A stretch of DNA of 52,506 bases from Hymenobacter ruricola (GTDB taxonomy: Bacteria; Bacteroidota; Bacteroidia; Cytophagales; Hymenobacteraceae), in contig NZ_JADQDM010000025.1 of NCBI RefSeq assembly GCF_015694525.1, positions 1 to 52,506 of the forward strand, given 5' to 3'. Position numbers and translations under genes: made by a program. How positions within the stretch are numbered: the first letter of the stretch is position 1; every line of letters begins with the position of its first letter. This document shows positions 18,345 to 25,736 of this stretch, one piece after another. The notes under the pieces are model-generated. The model did no database searches and had not been told where the DNA came from. It saw only the letters and a program-made list of their open reading frames with translations.

Positions 18345-19185
18345 GCGTACTCTTTCTCTCCGCGCCCTGACTTTTGCCTGCTTGGCCAGCGGCCTGTTGC
18401 TCACCACCAGCTGCAATCGGAAATCCGAAGACGCCGCGCCCGACGAGGACATCACCACCGCCGAAGACCGCAGCGAAGACAACATCGAAACTGCCATCAG
18501 CACCGATGCCATGAACGTGGCCGGCCCGGCCGATTTCAGCTCGACCAGCCCGGCCTTTGCCGTGCCCGACGCGGAGTTCCGCGCCCGCTTCGGCGCCTGC
18601 GCCACCCGCACCTACAATGTCGCGACCAGCACGCTCACCATCGACTTTGGCCCCACCAACTGCCTGTGCCCCGACGGCCGCTACCGCCGCGGCCAGATTC
18701 TGGTGCGTTTCACCACCGACACGCAGAAGCGCCGCGCCGGCGCCGTGGTCACCCGCCAGAACTACTTCGTGAACGACAACCAGCACACCGCCACCCGCAC
18801 CTTCACCGACCTGGGCCTCGGCTCCTTTTCCGTGGATGTGACCGGGGCCAGCATCATCCGGGCCAATAACGGCGGCACCCACTCCTGGACGGCCAGCTGG
18901 ACGTTCAACCAAACGCAGGGCTTCGGCACTACGCCGTTTTCGGACGACGTGTACAGCGTGACCGGCTCGGCCGCCGGCATCAACCGCAAAAACGTGGGCT
19001 ACAGCACCGTCATCCAGTCGCCCCTCATCAAGCGCGGCGACTGCTTCAAGTACTACGTGCAAGGCACCATGAACATCACCAACACCAAGAGCAAATCGAT
19101 GGTGCTGGACTACGGCAACGGCGCCTGCGACAATACCGCCACCGTGACCGTGAACGGCCGCACCCGCACCATCACGCTGCGCTAG
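18343..19185 (+). CDS. Predicted lipoprotein of unknown function
   Basis: This is a 280-residue protein with signal peptide MRTLSLRALTFACLASGLLL and lipobox TTSC at about residue 24. An acidic linker (SEDAAPDEDITTAEDRSED) follows, then a predicted all-beta body with four Cys (for example FGACATRTYN, TNCLCPDGRY, RGDCFKYY, NGACDNTATV) that could form disulfides in the periplasm or on the surface. It closes with strand-like TVTVNGRTRTITLR. No known catalytic motif is visible. It is divergent from the DUF4142 gene at 18138, sharing a 204-bp upstream region, and convergent with the hydratase gene. The stop codon TAG overlaps the first base of a 51-bp inverted repeat. Confidence 0.75.
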   Translation: MRTLSLRALTFACLASGLLLTTSCNRKSEDAAPDEDITTAEDRSEDNIETAISTDAMNVAGPADFSSTSPAFAVPDAEFRARFGACATRTYNVATSTLTIDFGPTNCLCPDGRYRRGQILVRFTTDTQKRRAGAVVTRQNYFVNDNQHTATRTFTDLGLGSFSVDVTGASIIRANNGGTHSWTASWTFNQTQGFGTTPFSDDVYSVTGSAAGINRKNVGYSTVIQSPLIKRGDCFKYYVQGTMNITNTKSKSMVLDYGNGACDNTATVTVNGRTRTITLR

Positions 19186-19381
19186 ACCGCAGATTTAACG
19201 GATTTTAGCGGATGGCAACGGATTTTTTGTGGTTCATCTCTAATTCCTGACCGCGAAATGACTTGCAATGAAAAAGGCCGCTCAAATGAGCGGCCTTTTT
19301 CATTTACTAACAGAGGGAACGATGAATGCGGAACCACAAAAAATCCGTTGCCATCCGCTAAAATCCGTTAAATCTGCGGTC
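19185..19381. repeat. 51-bp perfect inverted repeat spanning the whole convergent intergenic space
   Basis: Arms 19185-19235 and 19331-19381 are exact reverse complements (GACCGCAGATTTAACGG at the outer ends). The left arm starts at the last base of one gene's TAG, and the right arm ends two bases into the other gene's TGA (minus strand). A second, nested palindrome with terminator character lies at the centre (19267-19304). The arms contain words (AAAAAATCCG, GTGGTTC) also present near 33040-33080. Confidence 0.92.
19267..19304. terminator. Bidirectional terminator nested inside the 51-bp inverted repeat
   Basis: Perfect 18-nt arms AATGAAAAAGGCCGCTCA / TGAGCGGCCTTTTTCATT with an AA spacer. 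The GGCCGCTCA/TGAGCGGCC core recurs at 32978-33005, also between convergent genes. Confidence 0.92.
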
Positions 19382-20177
19382 AGCCTTTAAATACCGGCTT
19401 GCGCTTCTCGCTAAAGGCCTTCACGCCCTCAAAATAGTCGTCCGACTCACCGGCAATCTGCTGGCAATGGGCTTCGTAGTCCAGCATCTCGTCCAGGGTA
19501 GCGGCGCCGGCCTTGTTCAGCATCTGCTTGATGAGGCCGATGGATTTGGTAGGCGCGGAGGCGTAGCGGGTGGCCAGCGCGTAAGTGGCCTCGTCCAGTT
19601 GCTCGGGCGGCACCACCTGGTTCACTAGGCCCAGCCGCAACGCTTCTTCGGCCGGCACTTTCGAGCCCAGGCTGCACAGCTCAAACGCTTTGAGCGTGCC
19701 CACCAGCCGCGGCAAAAACCAGGAAGAGCCCGAGTCCGGCACCAGCCCGATGTTGATGAACACCTCAATCAGCGACGCCTCGCTGCTGGCCACCAGCGCA
19801 TCGCACGCCAGCGCCAGCGAGCAGCCCGCGCCCGCCGCCACGCCGTTCAGCCGGCCGATAATGGGTTTCGGCAGCCCCCGCATGGCCCGGATGATGGGGT
19901 TGTAGCGCTGGTGCAGGGAGTCGTAGAAGGAGCGGGGCTTGCCTTCGGCCGCGGCGGCTTCCTGCGCCGCTTTCAGGTCCTGGCCCGAGCAGAAGGCCCG
20001 GCCGGCGCCCGTGAGCACCACGGCCCGCACGGCGGCATCGCGCGCCACTTGCTTCAGGGCGTCCTGCAGCTCGTAGCTCATGGGGTCGTTGAAGGCGTTG
20101 AACACCTCCGGGCGGTTCAGGGTGATGGTGGCCACGCCGTCGGGGCGCACGTCGTAAAGCAGGCTGGTGTAGTCCAT
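19380..20177 (-). CDS. Enoyl-CoA hydratase/isomerase family protein, PaaG-like
   Basis: This is a 265-residue crotonase-fold enzyme starting MDYTSLLYDV at 20177. It shows the oxyanion-hole motifs TGAGRAFCSGQDL (about 56-68) and GVAAGAGCSLALACD (about 112-126). The third block, GLVPDSGSSWFLPRLVG (about 144-160), keeps an Asp (D148) like the catalytic Asp of PaaG, the 1,2-epoxyphenylacetyl-CoA isomerase, rather than the two Glu of classical enoyl-CoA hydratases. Lid residues and C-terminal helices complete a normal length. No other phenylacetate genes are present, so the substrate remains open: PaaG-type isomerase or another enoyl-CoA isomerase. A TACTTTAG sequence (20207-20200, minus) lies 23 nt upstream as a one-mismatch -7 element. 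An upstream in-frame start at 20342 lies within the neighbouring gene and was rejected. Confidence 0.88.
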   Translation of the reverse strand: MDYTSLLYDVRPDGVATITLNRPEVFNAFNDPMSYELQDALKQVARDAAVRAVVLTGAGRAFCSGQDLKAAQEAAAAEGKPRSFYDSLHQRYNPIIRAMRGLPKPIIGRLNGVAAGAGCSLALACDALVASSEASLIEVFINIGLVPDSGSSWFLPRLVGTLKAFELCSLGSKVPAEEALRLGLVNQVVPPEQLDEATYALATRYASAPTKSIGLIKQMLNKAGAATLDEMLDYEAHCQQIAGESDDYFEGVKAFSEKRKPVFKG

Positions 20178-20230
20178 ACAATTGGGTTGGTTGGCGGGGC
20201 TAAAGTAGCACCGCCGGCCCCCTTGGCGCT

Positions 20231-22648
20231 CTAGTTGCCCACGCGGCCCTCCTCGTCGGCGCTGGCGGCGGTGCGGCGGGCCTGGGTTTTGCCGCTGCCG
20301 ATTTTGCAGGTGAATACCAACGTTACGCGGCGGCTTTCCCACTGGTTGTTCCAGGTTTGGTTCACGTTGTTGTAGTTGAGCGTGCTGCGGAAGCGGTTGG
20401 TGTTGAAAACGTCGGCCACACGCAAGCTGAAGCTGGCGCGCTCGGCCCAGATTTGCTTTTTCAGGCCCAGGTTTATCAGGCCGCTGGCTTTGGTGTGGAA
20501 CAGGCCCTGCACGGCGGGCGAGTCGTAGCTGCCGCCCACCAGCAGCTTGTATTTGCGGGGCAAGATGAACGTGTGGTCAGAACTGACGGCCCAGCTGTAG
20601 CGGGCCAGGTTCACGGCGCTGTTTTCGACCTGGGTGCGCACCTGAATGTAGCTGCCGCTGAGCTGGTTGTCGACGCCCCACCATTTGGTGATGTCGGTGT
20701 GGCCGCCCGAGCTCAGGGTGAGCGTGCTGGCTTCGGCGAGGTTCTGGGGCGTGCTGGTCGACACTTTGGTGGCGTCGTTTTGGGTCACTACTTCGTTCAC
20801 GGAGTTGGTTTCGCGCAGGTAGCTCAGGCTCAGCACCTGGAAGTCTTTGTGCAGGTAGTTCACCACGAAAGACTGCGACAGTGAGGGCGACAGAAAAGGG
20901 TTGCCCTGACGGGCGGTGTAGAAATCGGAATAGTCGAGGAAAGGGTTGAGGCTTTGGTAAGAGGGCCGGGTGATGCGGCGGCTCACCGAGGCGCTCACCT
21001 GATTATCCTCATCGACTTTGTAGCTGGCGAAAGCGCTGGGAAACAGTTGGAAGTAGCTGCGGTCGATGCGCGGGCCTATGGCCGGCGTGCCCGTGGTTTG
21101 CGTCAGCTCCCCGCGCAGGCCGGCTTTCAGCTCCAGGCGGCCGTAGCTCGTGTTCACGCTCACATAAGCGGCGCTGATGTGCTCGTCGTACCGGAACTGG
21201 TTGGTACGCAGCGCATCGAGCTGCCATTCGCGGCCGGCCAGCTTATCGAATTGAATGGCGCTGCGCGAGGTCACCCAACTGGCTTTGGCGCCGGTTTCGG
21301 CCCGCCACTTGGTGCCGGCAAAGGGGTGCACGTAGTCGATTTTGGCGGCCCGAATGGTGGTTTCCGACGAGGCATCGCTGCGCAGCTGCTCGCCCTGGTG
21401 GCCCTGCTCGCTGCCAGTTGAGAATATCAGATTGTTGAAGCTCTGGTCTTTGGCATTGGCGTAATGCACGTAGTCGGCGTTGGCGCTCAGCTCGCGGCCG
21501 GTGCTGTCGAGGGCGTAGCGGTAGTACAGGTTCACGGCCTGGTTGGTGCCGTTGCTGTTTTGGGGGTTGCTCATCTGGCGGCGGCCGCCGGAATTGCCAG
21601 CCGCGTCGGTGGTCACCGAATTGCTGGTGCTGAGGGCCGTGGTGTGGTCGGCGCTGCCGCGAAACTGCACGCCGATGTTCTGCTGGGCGGTGAGGGCCAC
21701 GTCGGCCCCGGCGGCGTAGGTGCCGGCGTAGGTGAGCGGCCGCCAGTAGTTCTCCTGGTTGAAAATGCTGTCGCGGATGATGCGCTCCATGGTCAGGCGG
21801 TTGAACGAGTTGTAGCGGCCGCCGTCCAGGCGGGCAAACAGGCGCACTTTGCCCACGTTGTAGGCCAGGTTGGTGCCAGCCCAGCTTTTCTCGAAGCGGC
21901 CCTGGCCGAGGCCCAGCGTGTAGGTGCCGCTCAGGCCCGGCAGCTGGCTGCGACGCAGCTTGATATTGAGCACCCCGGCCGTACCGGCGGCATCCATCGA
22001 GGCGGGCGGGTTGGGCATGAGTTCAATCTGGCTGATGGCCGAGGCCGGCAGCGACTTGAGGTAGTTGCTCAGGGCCGCGCCGCTCATGTAGGTGAGCTTG
22101 CCGTCAATCATTACGTTCACACCGGTGCTGCCGCGGTACACCACGTTGTCGTCCTTGTCGAGGGTCACGCCGGGCGCTTTTTTGAGGATGTCGAGGGCGT
22201 TTTCGCCGGCCGTGTTCAGGCGTTCAACGTTCACGATGGTGCGGTCGGCGTGCTGCTCCAGCATGGGCGTGGTGCCCGTCACGGTCACTTCTTTCAGGGC
22301 CGTGGCGGCGGGCGCCAGGCGCAGGGCCGGCACCGTAATGGCCTCCTGGCCCATTACGAAGGCGGCGCTGCGGGCGCTGGCGTAGCTCATCAGCAGGGCT
22401 TTCACGCAGTAGCGGCCGGGCTTCACGCCGCCGAAGGTGTAGGCGCCCTGCTCGGTGGTGGTTTGCGAGTTGGCAATGCTGGAATCGGGCAACGCCACGA
22501 GGACGGCGGTGGCGAAACCCAGCGGCTGGCCGGCCTTGTCGAGCACGGTGCCGGTGGCCGTGGCCTGGGCGGCGGCTCGCTGGGAAAGCGCCGGCAGGGC
22601 TAGCAATACGAGGATGGAAATGCGGCGGAAGCAGGTGAAGGTGTTCAT
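20231..22648 (-). CDS. TonB-dependent receptor-like outer-membrane beta-barrel protein
   Basis: This is an 805-residue outer-membrane protein. The signal peptide is about 1-27 (MNTFTCFRRISILVLLALPA). A carboxypeptidase-regulatory-like beta-sandwich follows (about 28-112, ATGTVLDKAGQPLGFATAVL). The plug domain (about 120-220) has ADRTIVNVERLNTAGENALD and IELMPNPPASMDAAGTAGVL. The remaining ~570 residues form an outer-membrane barrel of the family seen beside LytS/LytTR systems in Bacteroidota. There is no adjacent SusD or DUF4249 partner, so this is not a classical nutrient pair. It is divergent from the LytS-type kinase at 22919, sharing a 270-bp control region, which suggests that the LytS/LytTR pair may regulate it. 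Ligand unknown. Confidence 0.9.
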   Translation of the reverse strand: MNTFTCFRRISILVLLALPALSQRAAAQATATGTVLDKAGQPLGFATAVLVALPDSSIANSQTTTEQGAYTFGGVKPGRYCVKALLMSYASARSAAFVMGQEAITVPALRLAPAATALKEVTVTGTTPMLEQHADRTIVNVERLNTAGENALDILKKAPGVTLDKDDNVVYRGSTGVNVMIDGKLTYMSGAALSNYLKSLPASAISQIELMPNPPASMDAAGTAGVLNIKLRRSQLPGLSGTYTLGLGQGRFEKSWAGTNLAYNVGKVRLFARLDGGRYNSFNRLTMERIIRDSIFNQENYWRPLTYAGTYAAGADVALTAQQNIGVQFRGSADHTTALSTSNSVTTDAAGNSGGRRQMSNPQNSNGTNQAVNLYYRYALDSTGRELSANADYVHYANAKDQSFNNLIFSTGSEQGHQGEQLRSDASSETTIRAAKIDYVHPFAGTKWRAETGAKASWVTSRSAIQFDKLAGREWQLDALRTNQFRYDEHISAAYVSVNTSYGRLELKAGLRGELTQTTGTPAIGPRIDRSYFQLFPSAFASYKVDEDNQVSASVSRRITRPSYQSLNPFLDYSDFYTARQGNPFLSPSLSQSFVVNYLHKDFQVLSLSYLRETNSVNEVVTQNDATKVSTSTPQNLAEASTLTLSSGGHTDITKWWGVDNQLSGSYIQVRTQVENSAVNLARYSWAVSSDHTFILPRKYKLLVGGSYDSPAVQGLFHTKASGLINLGLKKQIWAERASFSLRVADVFNTNRFRSTLNYNNVNQTWNNQWESRRVTLVFTCKIGSGKTQARRTAASADEEGRVGN

Positions 22649-22824
22649 GGGAAAGGGCGTTGGCGGTTTGATGGCTCAAAGGTGGGCCGGCCCATTTCTG
22701 GGGTGAAAAACATTATTCCAACGCCTCGAAACCTGCTGCCAACGCCCGCAAAAGCCTTTTTCCGGTTTCGCATTCCAAACCCGGCGTTTCGCATAAAAAA
22801 GGTGCGGGCGCTGGTGGGGCGCGG

Positions 22825-22832
22825 TAGTTTTG
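22825..22832 (+). promoter_or_regulatory. Possible -7 element TAGTTTTG upstream of the LytS-type kinase
   Basis: This is an exact TAnnTTTG match 87 nt before the ATG at 22919. A one-mismatch alternative, TATTCTTG (22884-22891), lies closer. No TTTG at the expected -33 spacing. If the first is used, the repeat at 22836-22878 falls in the leader. Confidence 0.3.
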
Positions 22833-22835
22833 GGC

Positions 22836-22878
22836 AGAACGTCATGCTGAGCACCGTCGAAGCACGACGTTTCGGAAA
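22836..22878. repeat. Interspersed repeat copy (CATGCTGAGC...GTCGAAGCA family)
   Basis: The sequence AACGTCATGCTGAGC, four variable bases, then TCGAAGCACGACGTTTCGG is a partly self-complementary element whose ends (GAACGT/ACGTTTC) can pair. Related copies lie at 31975-32007, 40839-40879 and 47773-47819, and as a 41-bp inverted pair at 2591-2708. Confidence 0.7.
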
Positions 22879-22918
22879 TTCCCTATTCTTGCTTGTAAGC
22901 GCCCTTCCCGAAACCGCC

Positions 22919-23956
22919 ATGACCAACCTCCTCACCAAATCTGCGTTGCGCTGGCACATCCTGGGCTGGCTGTTGTATGGCGGTTACGAATTCCTGGACG
23001 TTTTTCTGCACGACCGCGGGCACCTGCGTATCAGCCTGTGGCTCACGGGCTCCTTCCTGCTCATTCGATTTGCGGAGTTTTACCTGTGTTACCTCGTGGT
23101 GTATCCCCGCTTCCTGCGCGCGGGCCAAGCGGGGCGTTTGGTGGCCGCGCTGGGCGGAGTAATGGCCTTGTTCATTGCCTCGCGCTTCCTGCTCGAAGAA
23201 GTGCTGTTTCCCGCGACGCTGGGCTTTCACAACTACACGCTGGACGGTTCCATTTACCACAAAATCGGCTATTACATTGGCGATAACCTCTTTTTCGGCA
23301 GCCCCATGATAGTGCTGAGCGCGGCCGTGTGGGGCGCCCAGGCAGCCCTGCAGCGCGAGCGCGAAAACCGCCAGCTTCGTGAGGAAAAACGCGCCGCCGA
23401 AGTGGCCTTCCTCAAAAGCCAAATCAACCCGCATTTCCTCTACAACACGCTCAACATGCTCTTCAGCATGGCCTACCCGGTGGCCAAACCCGTGGCCAAT
23501 GCCATCCTGAAACTCTCGGAGCTGATGCGCTACATGCTGCACGACACGCCCGACGGCCTGGTCGATTTAGAAAAGGAAATCGACTACCTGCACAACTACC
23601 TGGCCCTGTACCGCCTGCGCTTCCCCGACAGCTTTTTCGTGGATTTCACCGTGACTGGCGAGCCGGCCGGCCGCCGCGTAGCGCCGCTCGTCCTCATTCC
23701 CTTCGTGGAAAATGCCATCAAGCACGGCGTGCTCGACGACTCTGAAAACCCGGTACACATTCGCTTGAACATCGAAGGCGAACGGTTGCGGTTCGAAGTC
23801 GAAAACCAGCGCAACGACGGCAACAAGGATACCACCACCGGCATCGGCCTGCCCAACCTGCGCCGGCGCCTGGAACTGCTTTATCCGGAGCGGCATGCGC
23901 TGCACGTGGGAACCGAAGGGGAGCAGTTCGTGACGTCGTTGCGGCTGGTGGGGTAG
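22919..23956 (+). CDS. LytS/YehU-type membrane sensor histidine kinase
   Basis: This is a 345-residue inner-membrane kinase. The start at 22919 (MTNLLTKSALRWHILGWLLY) gives about four transmembrane segments in residues 12-150. A coiled coil (LQRERENRQLREEKRAAEVA) then leads into the His_kinase domain, with the phosphoacceptor motif FLKSQINPHFLYNTLNMLFS. The ATPase domain shows the N box LVLIPFVENAIKHGV and a G box GIGLPNLRRRLELLY. An earlier in-frame start at 22682 was rejected because it would translate the repeat at 22836. The response-regulator gene follows at 24168, separated by an inverted repeat. The pair is a LytTR-class two-component system; the signal is unknown. Confidence 0.93.
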   Translation: MTNLLTKSALRWHILGWLLYGGYEFLDVFLHDRGHLRISLWLTGSFLLIRFAEFYLCYLVVYPRFLRAGQAGRLVAALGGVMALFIASRFLLEEVLFPATLGFHNYTLDGSIYHKIGYYIGDNLFFGSPMIVLSAAVWGAQAALQRERENRQLREEKRAAEVAFLKSQINPHFLYNTLNMLFSMAYPVAKPVANAILKLSELMRYMLHDTPDGLVDLEKEIDYLHNYLALYRLRFPDSFFVDFTVTGEPAGRRVAPLVLIPFVENAIKHGVLDDSENPVHIRLNIEGERLRFEVENQRNDGNKDTTTGIGLPNLRRRLELLYPERHALHVGTEGEQFVTSLRLVG

Positions 23957-23984
23957 GGTGCTTACGCTCCACCTGACGCTTAAA

Positions 23985-24112
23985 CCTCACCCCTGGCCCC
24001 TCTCTCCGGGAGAGGGGAGCCACGGCGGCCCGGAAATAGAGTCCCTGAATTTACTGCAGTTGTTTTAAGTCGTCAGGCTCCCCTCTTCTGGGGAGAGGGG
24101 CCGGGGGTGAGG
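23985..24112. repeat. 37-bp inverted repeat between LytS-type kinase and its regulator
   Basis: Arms 23985-24021 and 24076-24112 are imperfect reverse complements (CCTCACCCCTGGCCCCTCTC against GAGAGGGGCCGGGGGTGAGG, and GGGAGCC/GGCTCCC at the inner ends) around a 54-nt spacer. Similar CCTCACCCC...CTCTCC palindromes are common dispersed elements in diverse bacteria. It lies within the presumed kinase-regulator transcript and could act as an mRNA stabiliser or attenuator. Confidence 0.85.
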
Positions 24113-24167
24113 TGCCCCGGAACCGTGTTGCCTAACGTTCTTTGCCCTTCCCAAGCCCATTCCGCCC

Positions 24168-24914
24168 ATGATTCGCTGTCTCGCCGTCGATGACGAAGCC
24201 CCGGCCCTGCTCATTCTGGCCGATTACATCGGTCAACTCCCTTTCCTCACGCTGGTGGGCACCACCACCAACCCCATCGAGGCGCTGACCATGGTGCAGC
24301 AGGGATTGGTCGATTTGGTGTTTCTGGATATTCAGATGCCCAAGCTCACCGGCCTGCAATTCCTCAAGCTGGCCGGCAATAAGTGCAAGGTCATTCTCAC
24401 CACGGCTTATCCAGAATACGCCCTCGAAGGCTACGAAAACGACGTGGTCGACTACTTGCTCAAGCCCATTTCGTTCGAGCGCTTCTTCAAAGCTGCCCAG
24501 AAGGCGCTGGCGCTAATGCCGGGCCCGGCAGCCCCTGCGCCGGTAGCTGCTGCGACTCCACCAGCGTCACCCATCGCACCCGTGGCACCACCTGCCGCCG
24601 GCCACATGTTCGTGAAAGGCGAGAGTAAGAATAAGTTTCTGCGCGTCAACTACGCCGACATTCTCTACATCGAGGGCTTGAGTAACTACGTGTCCATTCA
24701 CCTGCCTACCCAGCGCGTGGTCACCTACCAGACGCTGAAGGAGCTGACTGAAACCCTGCCGCAGCCGCCGTTTTTGCGGGTGCACAAGTCCTTCATCGTG
24801 TCGCTGGACAAGATTCGCATGGTCGACGGCAACACAATTTACATCCAGGACAAAGAAATTCCGGTGAGCGACACGTACCGGGAGCAGTTGTACCGGCTGA
24901 TTCGTGAAGCGTAG
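24168..24914 (+). CDS. LytTR-family response regulator
   Basis: This is a 248-residue DNA-binding regulator, partner of the LytS-type kinase upstream. The receiver domain (1-118) shows acidic pair AVDDEA (D8, D9), phospho-Asp54 in VFLDIQMPKL, and LLKPISFERFFKAAQ. A Pro/Ala-rich linker (about 122-145) joins it to a LytTR DNA-binding domain (about 147-246), with FVKGESKNKFLRVNYADILY, IEGLSNYVSIHLPTQ, LRVHKSFIVSLDKI and a closing IPVSDTYREQLYRLI. Such regulators bind tandem direct repeats upstream of target promoters. The divergent outer-membrane protein gene at 22648 is the nearest candidate target, which is inference from position. Confidence 0.95.
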   Translation: MIRCLAVDDEAPALLILADYIGQLPFLTLVGTTTNPIEALTMVQQGLVDLVFLDIQMPKLTGLQFLKLAGNKCKVILTTAYPEYALEGYENDVVDYLLKPISFERFFKAAQKALALMPGPAAPAPVAAATPPASPIAPVAPPAAGHMFVKGESKNKFLRVNYADILYIEGLSNYVSIHLPTQRVVTYQTLKELTETLPQPPFLRVHKSFIVSLDKIRMVDGNTIYIQDKEIPVSDTYREQLYRLIREA

Positions 24915-24928
24915 AGCGTAGGCTGGCG

Positions 24929-25645
24929 TTAGCGGGCTAGCAAAGCTTCGGCAACCACCAAATCTTCCGGCGTCGTAATTTTCAGGTTGCGGTAATCGCC
25001 GTCCACCAACTGCACGCGGCACAAGTCGTCCACCACCGTGGCGTCGTCGGTGAACGAGGCCAGTTCCGGCATGGCGTACGCCCGGCGCAGCAGGTCGATT
25101 TCAAACGTCTGAGGCGTCTGCATCAGGCGCAGGCGGCTGCGGTTCTGGGCCGCCGAGCCGTGCTGCGACAGCAGCCGCACCGAGTCTTTGGGCATCACGG
25201 CGGCGGCGGCGGCGGCGTGGGTGGCGGCGGCGGCATAAGTCCGCTCCACTACCTGGCGCGACACCAGCGGGCGCACGCCGTCGTGTACGGCTACCAGGCC
25301 TTCCGGGTATTCTTTCAACGCGGCCAAGCCGGCCTTCACCGAGGCCCAGCGCGTGGCGCCGCCCACTACCAGCCGGTGCGGGATATCCACGCTGAACTGC
25401 GCGCACAACGCCTGCCAGGTATCGAACTGGTCGGTCGGCAGCACCAGCACGATTTCCCGCACGCCCAGCGCGGGCTCGGCAAAGCGGCGTAGCGTGTGCA
25501 GCAGCACCGGCTCGCCGCGCAGCAGCAGGAACTGTTTGGGCCGGTCGGCGCCCATGCGCGTGCCGCTGCCGCCCGCCACCAGAATAGCAAAGCGGTGAAT
25601 GAGCGAATGAGTGGAGGAATGAATGGACGGACGAGGCAAAGCCAT
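24929..25645 (-). CDS. ispD: 2-C-methyl-D-erythritol 4-phosphate cytidylyltransferase
   Basis: IspD is the third enzyme of the MEP isoprenoid pathway, coupling CTP to methylerythritol phosphate. The 238-residue product has the nucleotide-binding loop LVAGGSGTRMG then PKQFLLLRG, VHDGVRPLVS (about 120), MQTPQTFEIDLLRRAY (about 178), the ligand loop FTDDATVVD (about 202), and the ending NLKITTPEDLVVAEALL, all family hallmarks. The N-terminal ~18 residues (SIHSSTHSLIHRF) are encoded by a CATTC/CTCATT-rich low-complexity stretch and extend the usual protein start (RFAILVAGGSG); the true start might differ, but no better ATG is present before the loop. It lies downstream of queA on the same strand with a terminator-like hairpin between. 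Confidence 0.95.
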   Translation of the reverse strand: MALPRPSIHSSTHSLIHRFAILVAGGSGTRMGADRPKQFLLLRGEPVLLHTLRRFAEPALGVREIVLVLPTDQFDTWQALCAQFSVDIPHRLVVGGATRWASVKAGLAALKEYPEGLVAVHDGVRPLVSRQVVERTYAAAATHAAAAAAVMPKDSVRLLSQHGSAAQNRSRLRLMQTPQTFEIDLLRRAYAMPELASFTDDATVVDDLCRVQLVDGDYRNLKITTPEDLVVAEALLAR

Positions 25646-25683
25646 GAGTAGGAGCGCAGACAGGAAAAATATTCAACAAAGCA

Positions 25684-25715
25684 AAAGGCTCGGCTGCAAA
25701 TACAGCCGAGCCTTT
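25684..25715 (-). terminator. Terminator after queA
   Basis: Perfect 13-nt arms AAAGGCTCGGCTG (25684-25696) and CAGCCGAGCCTTT (25703-25715) with a 6-nt loop; a T-rich tract follows on the minus strand. It suggests that ispD has its own promoter or depends on read-through. Confidence 0.8.
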
Positions 25716-25736
25716 ACTCATTTACTCATTCACCAC

